Shown here piece by piece: positions 26,576-37,321 of a stretch of DNA of 64,000 nucleotides. The stretch comes from Litoribacter populi (GTDB lineage Bacteria > Bacteroidota > Bacteroidia > Cytophagales > Cyclobacteriaceae): assembly GCF_007483685.1 (NCBI RefSeq), contig NZ_VMKN01000001.1, forward strand, positions 3,228,143-3,292,142, given 5' to 3'. The translations under genes and the position numbers were made by a program. The first letter of the stretch is position 1. The number at the start of each line of letters is the position of its first letter. The notes under the pieces are model-generated. The model was not told the DNA's origin. It made no database searches and saw only the letters and a program-made list of their open reading frames with translations.

Positions 26576-27418
26576 ATGGGAAAATTTTATTCTAAGCTTA
26601 TTTTTATTCTTGGACTCCTTTTCTGGAATAGCCATAGAGGAATAGCATGTGTATGTGATATTCAGAAACCCATTTTGGAATATTATGCTTCGGAGATGGT
26701 ATTTGAAGGTAAAGTGGAAGCCAAGACCTATTCGCAAGACAAGCAGGAGTTCACCATCAATTTTAATGTTCAAAAGATTTACAAGGGAGATCCGGAAACC
26801 AAGTCTTTAGAATTTACTTTTCCTGCCGAAGGAAAGTTCACAGGAACTTGGACTTCATGCGACTGGAGTATAAATGAAGGAGAAGAATGGATTGTTTACG
26901 CTTACTATAAAGATAATAGGCTCAATTTTGGAGGAATTTGTTCCAACTCTGGAAAGTTGATAAACTATGGCATAAAAAACATAAAACATGTTGAGGTTCT
27001 TGAAAATGCTCAAGACTTTATTTTAACAGATTATATATATAGGTTTGAAGGTGGCTTTACCATACCTGAGCCTAAAATCAATATAGATTCGCTGTTTTCT
27101 GCTTCTCCGGAGGCAGATTTACAAAGTAGTCATACCATTTTGGACTTGAAAATTGATGAAAAAGGAGTTCTTCAGGGGGTTTATTTGCTTCGGCCCAACA
27201 ATCGAATCCAACATCCACTATTTGAAACCATCATTGAATATGACTATTCTAATCAGAGAGAGCCAAATGAATTTGAAAAAGCCGCCATTAAAATTCTCGA
27301 GAATTTAAAACAGTGGGAACCAAAAATATTTAAAAAGACTGGGGAAGCGGTTCGTCATCACAGACATGTACATGTCAACTACGATAAAATAAAAAAGCAA
27401 TGGAGTTACGAACTTTAA
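26576..27418 (+). CDS. Secreted TIMP/NTR-like domain protein 2
   Basis: From the ATG at 26576 (better than 26504, because it begins the signal peptide MGKFYSKLIFILGLLFWNS) the product is 280 residues. Cleavage after RGIA would expose Cys-Val-Cys at the N-terminus. Family features: SEMVFEGKVEAK, FNVQKIYKGDP, TSCDWSINEGEEWIVYA and GGICSNSG, which supply the two partner cysteines. The C-terminal ~120 residues contain a YxFEGG and an energy-transducer-like tail with NRIQHPLFETIIEYDYS. It is a distant paralogue of the protein at 24528. Protease inhibition is a hypothesis only. Confidence 0.72.
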   Translation: MGKFYSKLIFILGLLFWNSHRGIACVCDIQKPILEYYASEMVFEGKVEAKTYSQDKQEFTINFNVQKIYKGDPETKSLEFTFPAEGKFTGTWTSCDWSINEGEEWIVYAYYKDNRLNFGGICSNSGKLINYGIKNIKHVEVLENAQDFILTDYIYRFEGGFTIPEPKINIDSLFSASPEADLQSSHTILDLKIDEKGVLQGVYLLRPNNRIQHPLFETIIEYDYSNQREPNEFEKAAIKILENLKQWEPKIFKKTGEAVRHHRHVHVNYDKIKKQWSYEL

Positions 27419-28093
27419 CATCATTTACCCTTAATTTTATTTGTGCACCAACCTTTTGCCAGTTAGGTTAGCTGCTATTTATAGTCCAAGGCCATAGTGG
27501 CTATCTACCTCCCTATCTTCAGGCAATTGCTACCCATTCTGGTGTAAAGTTCTGTGAAGGGGTTCGGGAGCATCAATAGGTAATCAGTACCCACGTAGTG
27601 AGCATCCAGTATCCATCCACTGTGCCTATACCCCTACTGGTACCGAAGTGGAACCCTAGTGGGAGCCTAGTGGGTCCCTAGTGGAGTGCCTTTACCCCTG
27701 CTTTATCCTGCCTTTGCCCAACCGATGTTAAAGAGAGGGATTAGGAGGAAAGTAGGGACGTATTGACTTTATATTGCTAGAATCTGTGGAATAAAAGAGC
27801 TTAAGACAAATGAGAGTTTCATAGTCCAATACTCGATGGCATTCAGTAATTTTCATGTTTAGTCAGGGGTTATCCAGATATGTACAAAAGAATAGAAAGA
27901 CAGTAAATGTAATGGCAATTTTATTTCACTTAAACCTTCCCTTCAGCCTTGGCAACGAGGGCTCCTTCGTGTGCCTTTTCCTTTCTGAAGCGATTTCTTC
28001 CACCTGATATTTTTCATTTTTTCCGATGAATATTTTGAAACTAAATCCCTAATCTATACATTACAATCACTTTAAACTTTAAACTAGCAAAAA
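27419..28093. other. Gene-poor stretch with decayed sequence
   Basis: No intact gene. It holds a degenerate CCTAGTGGG tandem (about 27634-27690) inside a broken open stretch that reads like an old coding remnant with several stops, and a degraded copy of the tex 3' end (27915-27990). The last 70 bases precede the decayed peptidase gene. Confidence 0.55.
27915..27990 (-). repeat. Degenerate copy A of the tex 3' end
   Basis: Read on the minus strand it gives RKEKAHEGALVAKAEGKV followed by a stop, compared with EEKEPEGDLAAKLAMLKGKFR at the real tex end (31151). The plus-strand words CTTCAGC, CTCCTTCG and CCTTTTCCT recur in the same order. The 12 bases GCAATTTTATTT before it also precede copy B. 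Confidence 0.6.
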
Positions 28094-29652
28094 ATGAAAA
28101 CAATTTTATCCCCCCTACTATTGTTTTAAGGATCTTTGTATCCCTGCTGTGCGCTATATTACTTGCCACAGGCTGTGTAGAGGAAACAGACGAATTTCCT
28201 GATAGCAAACTGAATAACCAAGGGCTTGATAGCTAGATATTGAAAAAGCTTGAAGACCTTGGACAAGAAAAGGTGTTTCTTATAACTTCTGAAACAGGAA
28301 GGAGTAAACCATTGGAAAGGACTATACTTTGGGATGAATACCGAATTGAAGTAAACCCGAAAAATGAAAAGACCCACGTCTTTGGGCTTAGCTATATGGA
28401 ACCGTATTTTCCTTTAAATATTGACAGCCCAAATCCAAAGGCAGCTATCCCTTCTCTCTTTGCCCGCTTAAAGGATATGGTTACCACAGAATTAATCATA
28501 GTTGAAAGGCAGAATGGCGAACTGGATACGTTTATATTGAAGATAGTGCCAGACCTTCAATATCCCAATTCCCGTTTTAAAAAAGAGGATTTTGGATTTT
28601 TAAGAGTTTCCGAAGACTTCTCAGGCACTTATAATTGGTTTGATTGGAACGAACGCCCTATAAATGGCCTAAGGTTTAAGGAAGGAAAAATCAGTCAGCA
28701 AATTGAATTTAAGGAATTTGCCCAGAAGCAACCTGATGAAAATAACGCCTCCTTATGCTATAGTCTAACGACGTGGAATATCTGGTCTGTCACTACCTCC
28801 AGTGGTACAGTATATCATTCGGAACCTATGGTATCGCTGGAATGCCAACCTATACCAGAAACAGGAGGATACGATACTTCGTTAAATGATGGTACGCTTA
28901 TGATACCTCCCGATTATTATGGAGGAGGGATGTGGATTGATTTCTTTTATAATCTAAAAAATGAATTGAACAATCCTTGTGCCAGTGGCATCTTTGACAA
29001 CCTCACCCATATAAATTTAGATAACATAACCTCTTTAAACGGGACTAATGTAAACATCACCCAAATGGTTCTGAATTTATTCAAACAGTCGGATAAATTT
29101 GATTACATAGTGAAGGAGGGAGTCGGTTTAGAAGACGATGAATCTGCCAACACTAGTTTTGCAAGAATAAATCCAACAACAGGACAATATGAAATAACCA
29201 CTTCATTTAATCCTAATTATTTAAATACTGCAACCCAATTATCAATTGCAAGAACGATGATCCATGAATCCATACATGCATACTTACAGTATGAACAAAG
29301 AGCAAATCCATACGACGACCCTTATGATGCCATACGGAATTACAGCTTTTCTACAGGTATAACTGATCCAAATATCCTTCATCATGAGTTTATGCCAGCA
29401 TATATTGAGGCAATGGCCCTATCTTTACACCAGTGGGATAAAAATTATGGAGGAGGTGGCAATCATGGATGGCAATACTATAAGGATTTGGCATGGGGAG
29501 GGCTTACTCATCATAAAATCAAAGGTCAGTCTGTTTTAACAGAAGCCTTTAAAGCAAATTTTCCGAATTTTAATGAGAGAAGTAGAGCTATAAACGTTAT
29601 CCAAAATGAGGCAAAAAATGAACCAATGGCTAAAGGTGATCCTTGCATTTAA
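28094..29652 (+). pseudogene. Decayed lipoprotein with HExxH zinc-peptidase motif
   Basis: The long frame (from TTG 28240) encodes ~470 residues with HESIHAY (codons 29263-29277) and a following HHEFMPAYIEAMA, the arrangement of a gluzincin-like peptidase. Upstream, ATG 28094 begins MKTILSP, but the signal and lipobox segment (RIFVSLLCAILLATGC) lies one frame over. Adding one C to the C6 run at 28110-28115 joins them. That frame then hits TAG at 28234 just before the long ORF. So the export signal is cut off by a frameshift and a stop. TTG at 28240 could still give a cytosolic product. Confidence 0.65.
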
Positions 29653-30211
29653 TTGCAGCATCTTCTTAACCCTTAGCTGCACTTCTCTAAAAAATCATCC
29701 TGTAACTATAGATGATGAACATCTTGCTTATGAGCTATTAAATCAATTTGATATAATAGAGGGTGCTTTATTCTATAAAACCAAAGGGTTTGATGTAGAT
29801 AATAGGTTAAAAGATTGGTTTAACTATGAATCAATTAACTTTAACAACAGGAAGGAAAGTTATATTTTAGAAAGGGATAGGTTTGTAGATTTTGACACAG
29901 TTTTTTCCTCTCAACAACAGGAAAAGCTAGACAATAATCTTAAGAATATAGAACCTGTTAATTTAAAAGAAGAAAAACTCAACATCAATAGGCTAAGATA
30001 CACCCGAAAACGTACTGAATTGGATGTAGATTTCCTTCAGGCGTTAACTTTCCCTATCATACAAAGAGATAAAAATGATAATATCTTTGCCTTTTTCTTT
30101 TATTCTTGGTCCTCCATAGATGGATTAAATGGTTCTTCCGAGATATACATTTACAAAAGAGATGGGGATAAATGGGAAAGGTTTGCAGTGGTATTTGTAT
30201 CTATAACATAA
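29618..30211 (+). CDS. Lipoprotein of unknown family, paralogue 1
   Basis: Starting at ATG 29618 (an in-frame ATG at 29606 is also possible) the product is 197 residues with lipobox LTLSC. It shares with the next gene the order AYELLNQF, LFYKTKG, NRKESYILERDRFVDFDTVFS, NLKEEKLN and GSSEIYIYKRDGDKWERFAVVF. No known family was recognised. It overlaps the 3' end of the HExxH gene by about 35 bases, so the two were probably translated together. Confidence 0.75.
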   Translation: MNQWLKVILAFNCSIFLTLSCTSLKNHPVTIDDEHLAYELLNQFDIIEGALFYKTKGFDVDNRLKDWFNYESINFNNRKESYILERDRFVDFDTVFSSQQQEKLDNNLKNIEPVNLKEEKLNINRLRYTRKRTELDVDFLQALTFPIIQRDKNDNIFAFFFYSWSSIDGLNGSSEIYIYKRDGDKWERFAVVFVSIT

Positions 30212-30213
30212 AA

Positions 30214-30235
30214 AAGGCTCCCTATCGGGAGCCTT
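30214..30235 (+). terminator. Hairpin after lipoprotein 1
   Basis: Perfect 9-bp stem AAGGCTCCC / GGGAGCCTT with loop TATC. There is no long T run, so termination may be partial. Confidence 0.55.
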
Positions 30236-30294
30236 CATCCACATTCAGCCATAAATTCACAAATTTTTAAATACAAATAATTTAGGTATTCGCA

Positions 30295-30372
30295 GCAATT
30301 TTATTTTACCTAAACTTCCCCCAGCATCGTCAGCTTGGAAGCCCTGCTGCCTTCGGTTTCATTTTCCTCTCT
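30295..30372 (-). repeat. Degenerate copy B of the tex 3' end
   Basis: It is identical to the real tex end over 18 bases (30304-30321 versus 31149-31166). Beyond that the minus-strand reading gives EENETEGSRASKLTML, matching EEKEPEGDLAAKLAML of Tex. A 2-base loss shifts the last codons. It lies between the two paralogous lipoprotein genes. Confidence 0.72.
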
Positions 30373-30414
30373 TGTTCGGTTGGATGATTGTAAGCTGGTT
30401 AATTATATTTAGAC

Positions 30415-30978
30415 ATGAAGAGAACATTAATATTTCTCACAATAATCTTGGTTAGCTGCTCCAAAAAGTCTTACATACCAACGAAAACAGATCATATAGA
30501 GTTAGGGTATGAACTCATCAACCAATTTCCTACTTCCCAAAAAGGTCTTTATTACAAAACGTATGGTGGTAATGATGGGTATTTGAAGAGATGGCTGAGA
30601 TATCAAGTTATTAACGAAGAGAACAGGAAGGAAAATTTTATTGTAGAACTGGAAAGACATGTTGATTTTGACACGATTTTTTCAGTCAAGCAAAGGCACG
30701 AGCTGGATAGCATGTTTGAAAATTTGAAGGAAGTCCAGCTTCAGGAAGAAAAACTTGATGTCTCAAGCTTACGCCGAACTGATGATGTGTCTGAGGTCGG
30801 AAAAGTAGATAGGATAACCTTCCCCGTCTTCCAAACTGGCGAAGACGGCAGGGTGTACGCCTTTATGTTTTACAGCTCGTTTCACACCAATACCGGCTCC
30901 TCTGAAATTTATGTTTTTAGAAGGGAAAAGGACAGGTGGCAGAACTTTGCTAAAGTTTTCGTTGCCTTTAACCATTAG
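30415..30978 (+). CDS. Lipoprotein of unknown family, paralogue 2
   Basis: A 187-residue protein with lipobox ILVSC (Cys about 15). It has the same landmarks as the gene at 29618 (GYELINQF, LYYKTYG, NRKENFIVELERHVDFDTIFS, LQEEKLD, GSSEIYVFRREKDRWQNFAKVF), so the two are diverged tandem duplicates. Function unknown. It is flanked on both sides by tex-tail sequence. Confidence 0.78.
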   Translation: MKRTLIFLTIILVSCSKKSYIPTKTDHIELGYELINQFPTSQKGLYYKTYGGNDGYLKRWLRYQVINEENRKENFIVELERHVDFDTIFSVKQRHELDSMFENLKEVQLQEEKLDVSSLRRTDDVSEVGKVDRITFPVFQTGEDGRVYAFMFYSSFHTNTGSSEIYVFRREKDRWQNFAKVFVAFNH

Positions 30979-31042
30979 GGATGGCTTCTTCCGGGAGCCT
31001 TTCCAGGGCTGAGTGATACTGAGAGAACTTCTTTAAATAATT

Positions 31043-31071
31043 AAGGCTACCTCTACTTAAGAGGCAGCCTT
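31043..31071. terminator. Hairpin between lipoprotein 2 and tex
   Basis: AAGGCTACCTC / GAGGCAGCCTT, an 11-bp stem with one mismatch and an eight-base (or shorter) loop, followed by TTGCTTTT. It lies between convergent genes. Confidence 0.55.
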
Positions 31072-31087
31072 TGCTTTTATTTGTCAG

Positions 31088-31144
31088 GCCACGAATGCAC
31101 CAATATTTATTCGTGCACCTGCCTTCTGCAGGCAAGTTCGTGGC
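31088..31144. repeat. Nested inverted repeat next to the tex stop
   Basis: GCCACGAA (31088-31095) pairs with TTCGTGGC near 31137-31144. Inside lie CACGAAT / ATTCGTG and CCTGC..GCAGG pairs. It is a second possible fold downstream of tex. Confidence 0.55.
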
Positions 31145-31150
31145 TATCTT

Positions 31151-33400
31151 TTACCTAAACTTCCCCTTCAGCATCGCCAGCTTAGCCGCTAAATCTCCTT
31201 CGGGTTCCTTTTCCTCTTTGGGGCGCCTTCCGCCGCCTTTTCCGCCCTTGGGCGGCCTTTCGGCAAAGGGATCGGACTTCATACTCAGCCCTATTCTTTT
31301 TCGGCCAAGGTCCACTTCCATCACGGTCACCTCCACCTTCTGGTTGACGGTTACCACTTCATTGGGATCAGAGACGTACTTGTCGGCCAGGTGGCTCAGG
31401 TGGACCAGGCCGTCCTGGTGCACGCCCACGTCTACGAAGGCTCCGAAATTGGTGATGTTGGTCACCACGCCGGGAAGCTTCATGCCTACCTGCAGGTCCT
31501 TCATCTCGTTGACGCCTTCCTGGAAGCTGAACACCTCAAAGGTCTCCCGCGGGTCCCTGCCCGGCTTGGAAAGCTCGGCCATGATGTCCTGTAGGGTCGG
31601 CAGACCGATGGTCTCAGAAACGTAGTTCTTTAATACCACATTCTGTCTCAGTTCCTCGCTGCTCATCAGATCGCTCACGTCCACACCCAGATCAGCGGCC
31701 ATTTTCTGCACCACGGTATAGCTTTCCGGGTGTACAGCGCTCCTGTCCAATGGATTAATCCCGTTTCGAATCCTCAAGAAACCGGCTGCCTGCTCATAGG
31801 CCTTGTCGCCAAGTCTTGGGACTTTCTTGATTTCATCACGGCTCTTGAAGGGGCCGTTGGTGTTTCTGTAGTTGACGATGTTCTGCGCCAAGGAAGGGCC
31901 TAGACCGGAAACATAGGTCAACAGCTGCTTGGAAGCGGTATTGACCTCCACGCCCACGCCGTTAACACAGCTCATGACGGTATCGTCCAGGGAATTTTTC
32001 AGTGCGGACTGGTCCACGTCGTGCTGGTACTGCCCTACCCCGATGGATTTGGGGTCAATCTTCACCAACTCGGCCAATGGATCCATCAATCTCCTGCCGA
32101 TGGATACGGCTCCCCTAACAGTCAGATCCTGATCCGGGAATTCTTCCCTCGCCACGTCCGAAGCCGAATAGATGGAAGCGCCGCTTTCGTTTACCATCAC
32201 CACGATCACATGCTTCGGAAGCCCCAAAGACTTCACAAAGGATTCCGTCTCCCTACTGGCGGTACCGTTACCAATGGCAATAGCTTCAATTTGATGCTTT
32301 TCGACCAGGTGCTTGACCAAAGCTCCTGATTCGGCAATCTTTCTATTCTCATGGGGATAGATGACATCAAAGCCCAACAACTGCCCCTGAGGCCCCAAAC
32401 ATACGGTTTTGCAACCTGTCCTGAACCCCGGGTCAATGGCCATCACGGCCTTTTCGCCCAATGGTGCACCCAAAAGCAATTGTCTCAGATTTTCAGCAAA
32501 AACCTTGATAGCCTCCTCGTCGGCTTTTTTCTTGGTATATAGCCTCACCTCTGTTTCCATGGAAGGCTTCAGCAAACGCTTGTAGGCATCCTTGATGGCG
32601 ATTTTTACCTGCTCCACGGCCGTGTTGGCGGCATTCTGGACCACAATTTTTTCCATCAAAGCTATGGCATCCACTTCCTCCGGTTGGGAATCGAGCATCA
32701 GAAACAGCTCCTTCTCTCCCCTTCTCATGGCCAGCACCCTGTGGGAAGGGGCGGTCTTGATAGGCTCGGACCAGTCAAAGTAGTCCTTGTATTTCTGCGC
32801 CTCTTCCTCCTTGCCGGGAATCACTTTGGAGGTAAACTTGCCCTCGTTGATGAAAAGGTCCCTCATCTGCTTTCTGAGCTCCACGTTTTCGTTTACCCAT
32901 TCGGCGATGATGTCGCGGGCGCCCTGAAGGGCTTCCTCGGTGGAATTTACTTCCTTCTCGGCATCCACGTATTGAGCTGCTTCGGCTTCCAGGTCAAAGG
33001 ATTCCTGTTCAAATATCTTGTTGGCCAATGGCTCCAGTCCCTTTTCGCGGGCAATGGTGGCCTTGGTCCTTCTTTTCGGCTTGTAGGGCAGGTAAAGATC
33101 CTCCAATAGGGCCATTGTTTCGGCTCCATTAATCTTTTCCTCCAATTCGGGGGTGAGTTTTTCTTGCTCTTTGATGGACTTGAGGATGGCTTCCCTCCTT
33201 TTGTCCAGGTCGCGCAGCTGCTGCACCCTGTCCCTGATGCCGGCTACCTGCACTTCGTCCAAGCTTCCGGTTACTTCCTTTCTATAGCGGGAAATAAAGG
33301 GCACGGTAGCTCCTTCATCCAATAAGGCAGCCGTATCGGTCACCTGCTTGAGTTTGATGCTCAGCTCCTCGGCAATCTTGAGGTAATGGTTGATATTCAT
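31151..33400 (-). CDS. tex: Tex family S1 RNA-binding protein
   Basis: A 749-residue protein of the Tex/Spt6-like family, a transcription-associated nucleic-acid-binding factor. Seen in order: N-terminal helical Tex_N (EGATVPFISRYRKEVTGSLDE), a YqgF/RNase H-like domain (VMAIDPGFRTGCKTV), helix-hairpin-helix repeats (VSGLGPSLAQNIVNYRN), and a C-terminal S1 domain (PGVVTNITNFGAFVDVGVHQDG). The tail is glycine/lysine-rich and ends LAMLKGKFR. Degenerate copies of this tail occur at 30295 and 27915. Confidence 0.95.
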   Translation of the reverse strand: MNINHYLKIAEELSIKLKQVTDTAALLDEGATVPFISRYRKEVTGSLDEVQVAGIRDRVQQLRDLDKRREAILKSIKEQEKLTPELEEKINGAETMALLEDLYLPYKPKRRTKATIAREKGLEPLANKIFEQESFDLEAEAAQYVDAEKEVNSTEEALQGARDIIAEWVNENVELRKQMRDLFINEGKFTSKVIPGKEEEAQKYKDYFDWSEPIKTAPSHRVLAMRRGEKELFLMLDSQPEEVDAIALMEKIVVQNAANTAVEQVKIAIKDAYKRLLKPSMETEVRLYTKKKADEEAIKVFAENLRQLLLGAPLGEKAVMAIDPGFRTGCKTVCLGPQGQLLGFDVIYPHENRKIAESGALVKHLVEKHQIEAIAIGNGTASRETESFVKSLGLPKHVIVVMVNESGASIYSASDVAREEFPDQDLTVRGAVSIGRRLMDPLAELVKIDPKSIGVGQYQHDVDQSALKNSLDDTVMSCVNGVGVEVNTASKQLLTYVSGLGPSLAQNIVNYRNTNGPFKSRDEIKKVPRLGDKAYEQAAGFLRIRNGINPLDRSAVHPESYTVVQKMAADLGVDVSDLMSSEELRQNVVLKNYVSETIGLPTLQDIMAELSKPGRDPRETFEVFSFQEGVNEMKDLQVGMKLPGVVTNITNFGAFVDVGVHQDGLVHLSHLADKYVSDPNEVVTVNQKVEVTVMEVDLGRKRIGLSMKSDPFAERPPKGGKGGGRRPKEEKEPEGDLAAKLAMLKGKFR

Positions 33401-33759
33401 GGTTTTAACGATAATGTACAGACCGGAAGGCTATTCGAAAAGAGCCTATCCGGTCGGATGATTTCTGGCTTGCAAGTTAACCTTAATGCGAGAGTTTTCT
33501 TAAAAGAAGGGCGGGAAATTAAGGGGTGAAAATTTAAAGGATTGGAAATCAGGTAGAGGAATGTAAAAGGACACAGAGTTTAAATGAGTTTTAAAAGGAG
33601 TTTCACAGAGTCGCTGCTTCGCGGAAACAATTTCACGCAGCGGCGCAAAGAAAGGCGCAACGGTCGCAAAGACATCAAAAATGGAGGAGATGAGTTTTAG
33701 TGGAAAATGGATAACCGCAGAGGATCCCGCCCCGGCGGGCAGGCAGAGGGTACAGAGAT
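33401..33759. other. Intergenic region with CACAGAG-type repeats
   Basis: 33568-33672 holds CACAGAG-type words plus GCAAAG/GCGCAA words. 33725-33745 contains a GC-rich CCGCCCCGGCGGG palindrome-like segment. No gene was seen. Confidence 0.6.
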
Positions 33760-33966
33760 CTATAGATATTCTACCTGAAAGCTAATGTCATGGTATTTAT
33801 TTGATCCCTCTTCATCTTCGAAGCACAAATCAGAAGCCTCATAGGCATTAATGATCAAATCGGGGAAAGTTTTTCCGGTGGTGAAAATTGGATAGTCTCC
33901 TGCAAATGCAGAATAGCCCGTATCCGTTTTTTCGACAGTTAACCTTAAGCTTACATGATTTGCCAT
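33760..33966 (-). CDS. HicB-like small protein (orphan)
   Basis: A 68-residue protein. LRLTVEKTDTGYSAFAGDYPIFTTGKTFPDLIINAYEA has the beta-beta-beta-alpha pattern of the HicB partial RNase-H fold. No hicA toxin gene lies next to it and there is no DNA-binding tail, so it is either an orphan antitoxin-like protein or an unrelated small protein of the same fold. Confidence 0.55.
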   Translation of the reverse strand: MANHVSLRLTVEKTDTGYSAFAGDYPIFTTGKTFPDLIINAYEASDLCFEDEEGSNKYHDISFQVEYL

Positions 33967-34045
33967 GGTTATTGAGTTAAGTAGAGAGTTATGTAGTAAA
34001 AATAATCAAAATGAAGGATATTTTTATACGATTAAAAGAGGCTAA

Positions 34046-34105
34046 GCCTGCCTACCGGCAAAGGCAGGCCTCTATTTTCGAAGTTCCAAGGCAAAGCCTT
34101 GGAAC
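34046..34105. repeat. Two tandem hairpins before the flavodoxin gene
   Basis: First GCCTGCCT / AGGCAGGC (34046-34053, 34062-34069). Then a perfect 10-bp stem GTTCCAAGGC / GCCTTGGAAC (34083-34092, 34096-34105) with loop AAA. Neither is followed by a T run. Confidence 0.7.
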
Positions 34106-34169
34106 AACGGGAACAACGGGATACTTCATTTTTAATTCCTAATTTTACATTTTCAATTCCTAAATCTGT

Positions 34170-34751
34170 ATGAAATATTACGCTTTTCTCCTTTTCAGCC
34201 TTATTTGGCTTGCGGCTCCAATAATTCTGAGGGCTCAATCAAAGCCTGTCGTATTGGTAGCATATTACAGCCCGTCAGGACATACCAAAATAATGGCCGA
34301 AGCGGTGGCTAAGGGAGCGGAGTCCGGAGAGGTAGAGGTGGTTCTGAAACCCATAACAGAAACTACAGAGGATGACTTGCTACGGGCAGGAGCTATAATT
34401 CTAGGCTCGCCTGTCTATAATGCCAATATAGCACCCGCAGTGCAGGAGTTCATCAATTCCTGGCCGTTTGAGGCCCGGCCAATGAAAGACAAAATTGGGG
34501 CTGCTTTTGCTACAGGAGGCGGCATCTCCATCGGGGAGGAACTGGTGATGCTCAACATCATCCACTCCATGCTTATCCACGGCATGATCATCATCGGAGG
34601 CGAGGAGACTGAGGCTGCTTTTGGAGCCTCTGCTATCACCGGAGAGGGCGAATTTGCGGGTAAGCCCGTTCAGGAAGTTTTTCTGATTAAAGCAGAGGGG
34701 CTGGGAAGAAGGGTGGCGGAAATGGTGGTGAAATTGGACACTAGTCCCTGA
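34170..34751 (+). CDS. Exported flavodoxin / NADPH-dependent FMN reductase family protein
   Basis: A 193-residue protein. A signal peptide (residues 1-22, ending LRAQ) precedes a flavodoxin fold. FMN-phosphate loop: YYSPSGHTKIMAEAVAKG. GSPVYNANIAPAVQEFI and FATGGGISIGEE are WrbA-like isoalloxazine loops. Flavodoxin-like proteins are normally cytosolic, so the signal peptide is unusual. It may reduce quinones or other envelope substrates; this is inference. Confidence 0.8.
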   Translation: MKYYAFLLFSLIWLAAPIILRAQSKPVVLVAYYSPSGHTKIMAEAVAKGAESGEVEVVLKPITETTEDDLLRAGAIILGSPVYNANIAPAVQEFINSWPFEARPMKDKIGAAFATGGGISIGEELVMLNIIHSMLIHGMIIIGGEETEAAFGASAITGEGEFAGKPVQEVFLIKAEGLGRRVAEMVVKLDTSP

Positions 34752-34862
34752 GATTAATGAGTTTCACGCAACGCCGCTGAGAAATACGCAACGAACACCA
34801 CGTGAAGACTTCGTGCGACTTTTTTTGAACTTTGAGCGACTTTGTGACCAATTTAAAACTAA

Positions 34863-34892
34863 AAAAGGCACCCTGTCTCCAAAGTGCCTTTT
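34863..34892 (-). terminator. Terminator after katG
   Basis: 9-bp stem AAAAGGCAC / GTGCCTTTT with a 12-base loop. The minus-strand T run is at 34861-34866. Confidence 0.72.
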
Positions 34893-34912
34893 ATTTTCAA
34901 GCTTAAACTTTC

Positions 34913-37186
<2,274 letters not shown>

Positions 37187-37286
37187 TTATATTGCCTTTT
37201 TGAATACAATTAAAATTACAAAAAGGAATAGATAAAACCTTACTTTCTTAACTATTAAAATCTATGGCAGATAGAGGGAATCTATG

Positions 37287-37320
37287 GAGAAGACGGGAGA
37301 CCGGAGACGGAAGACCAAAG
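37287..37320. repeat. GACCGGAGACGGAAG-type short repeat
   Basis: About four degenerate 7-8-base units ending one base before the stop codon of the PBP4-like gene. Same family as 18035-18060 and 20957-21008. Confidence 0.7.
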
Positions 37321-37321
37321 A

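Noticed and set aside
31071-31625. Plus-strand frame of 184 residues opposite tex
   Set aside because: It is the shadow of a highly conserved coding region and shows low-complexity composition.
33760-33966. Complete HicAB toxin-antitoxin module
   Set aside because: No hicA-like frame was found on either side of the HicB-like gene.
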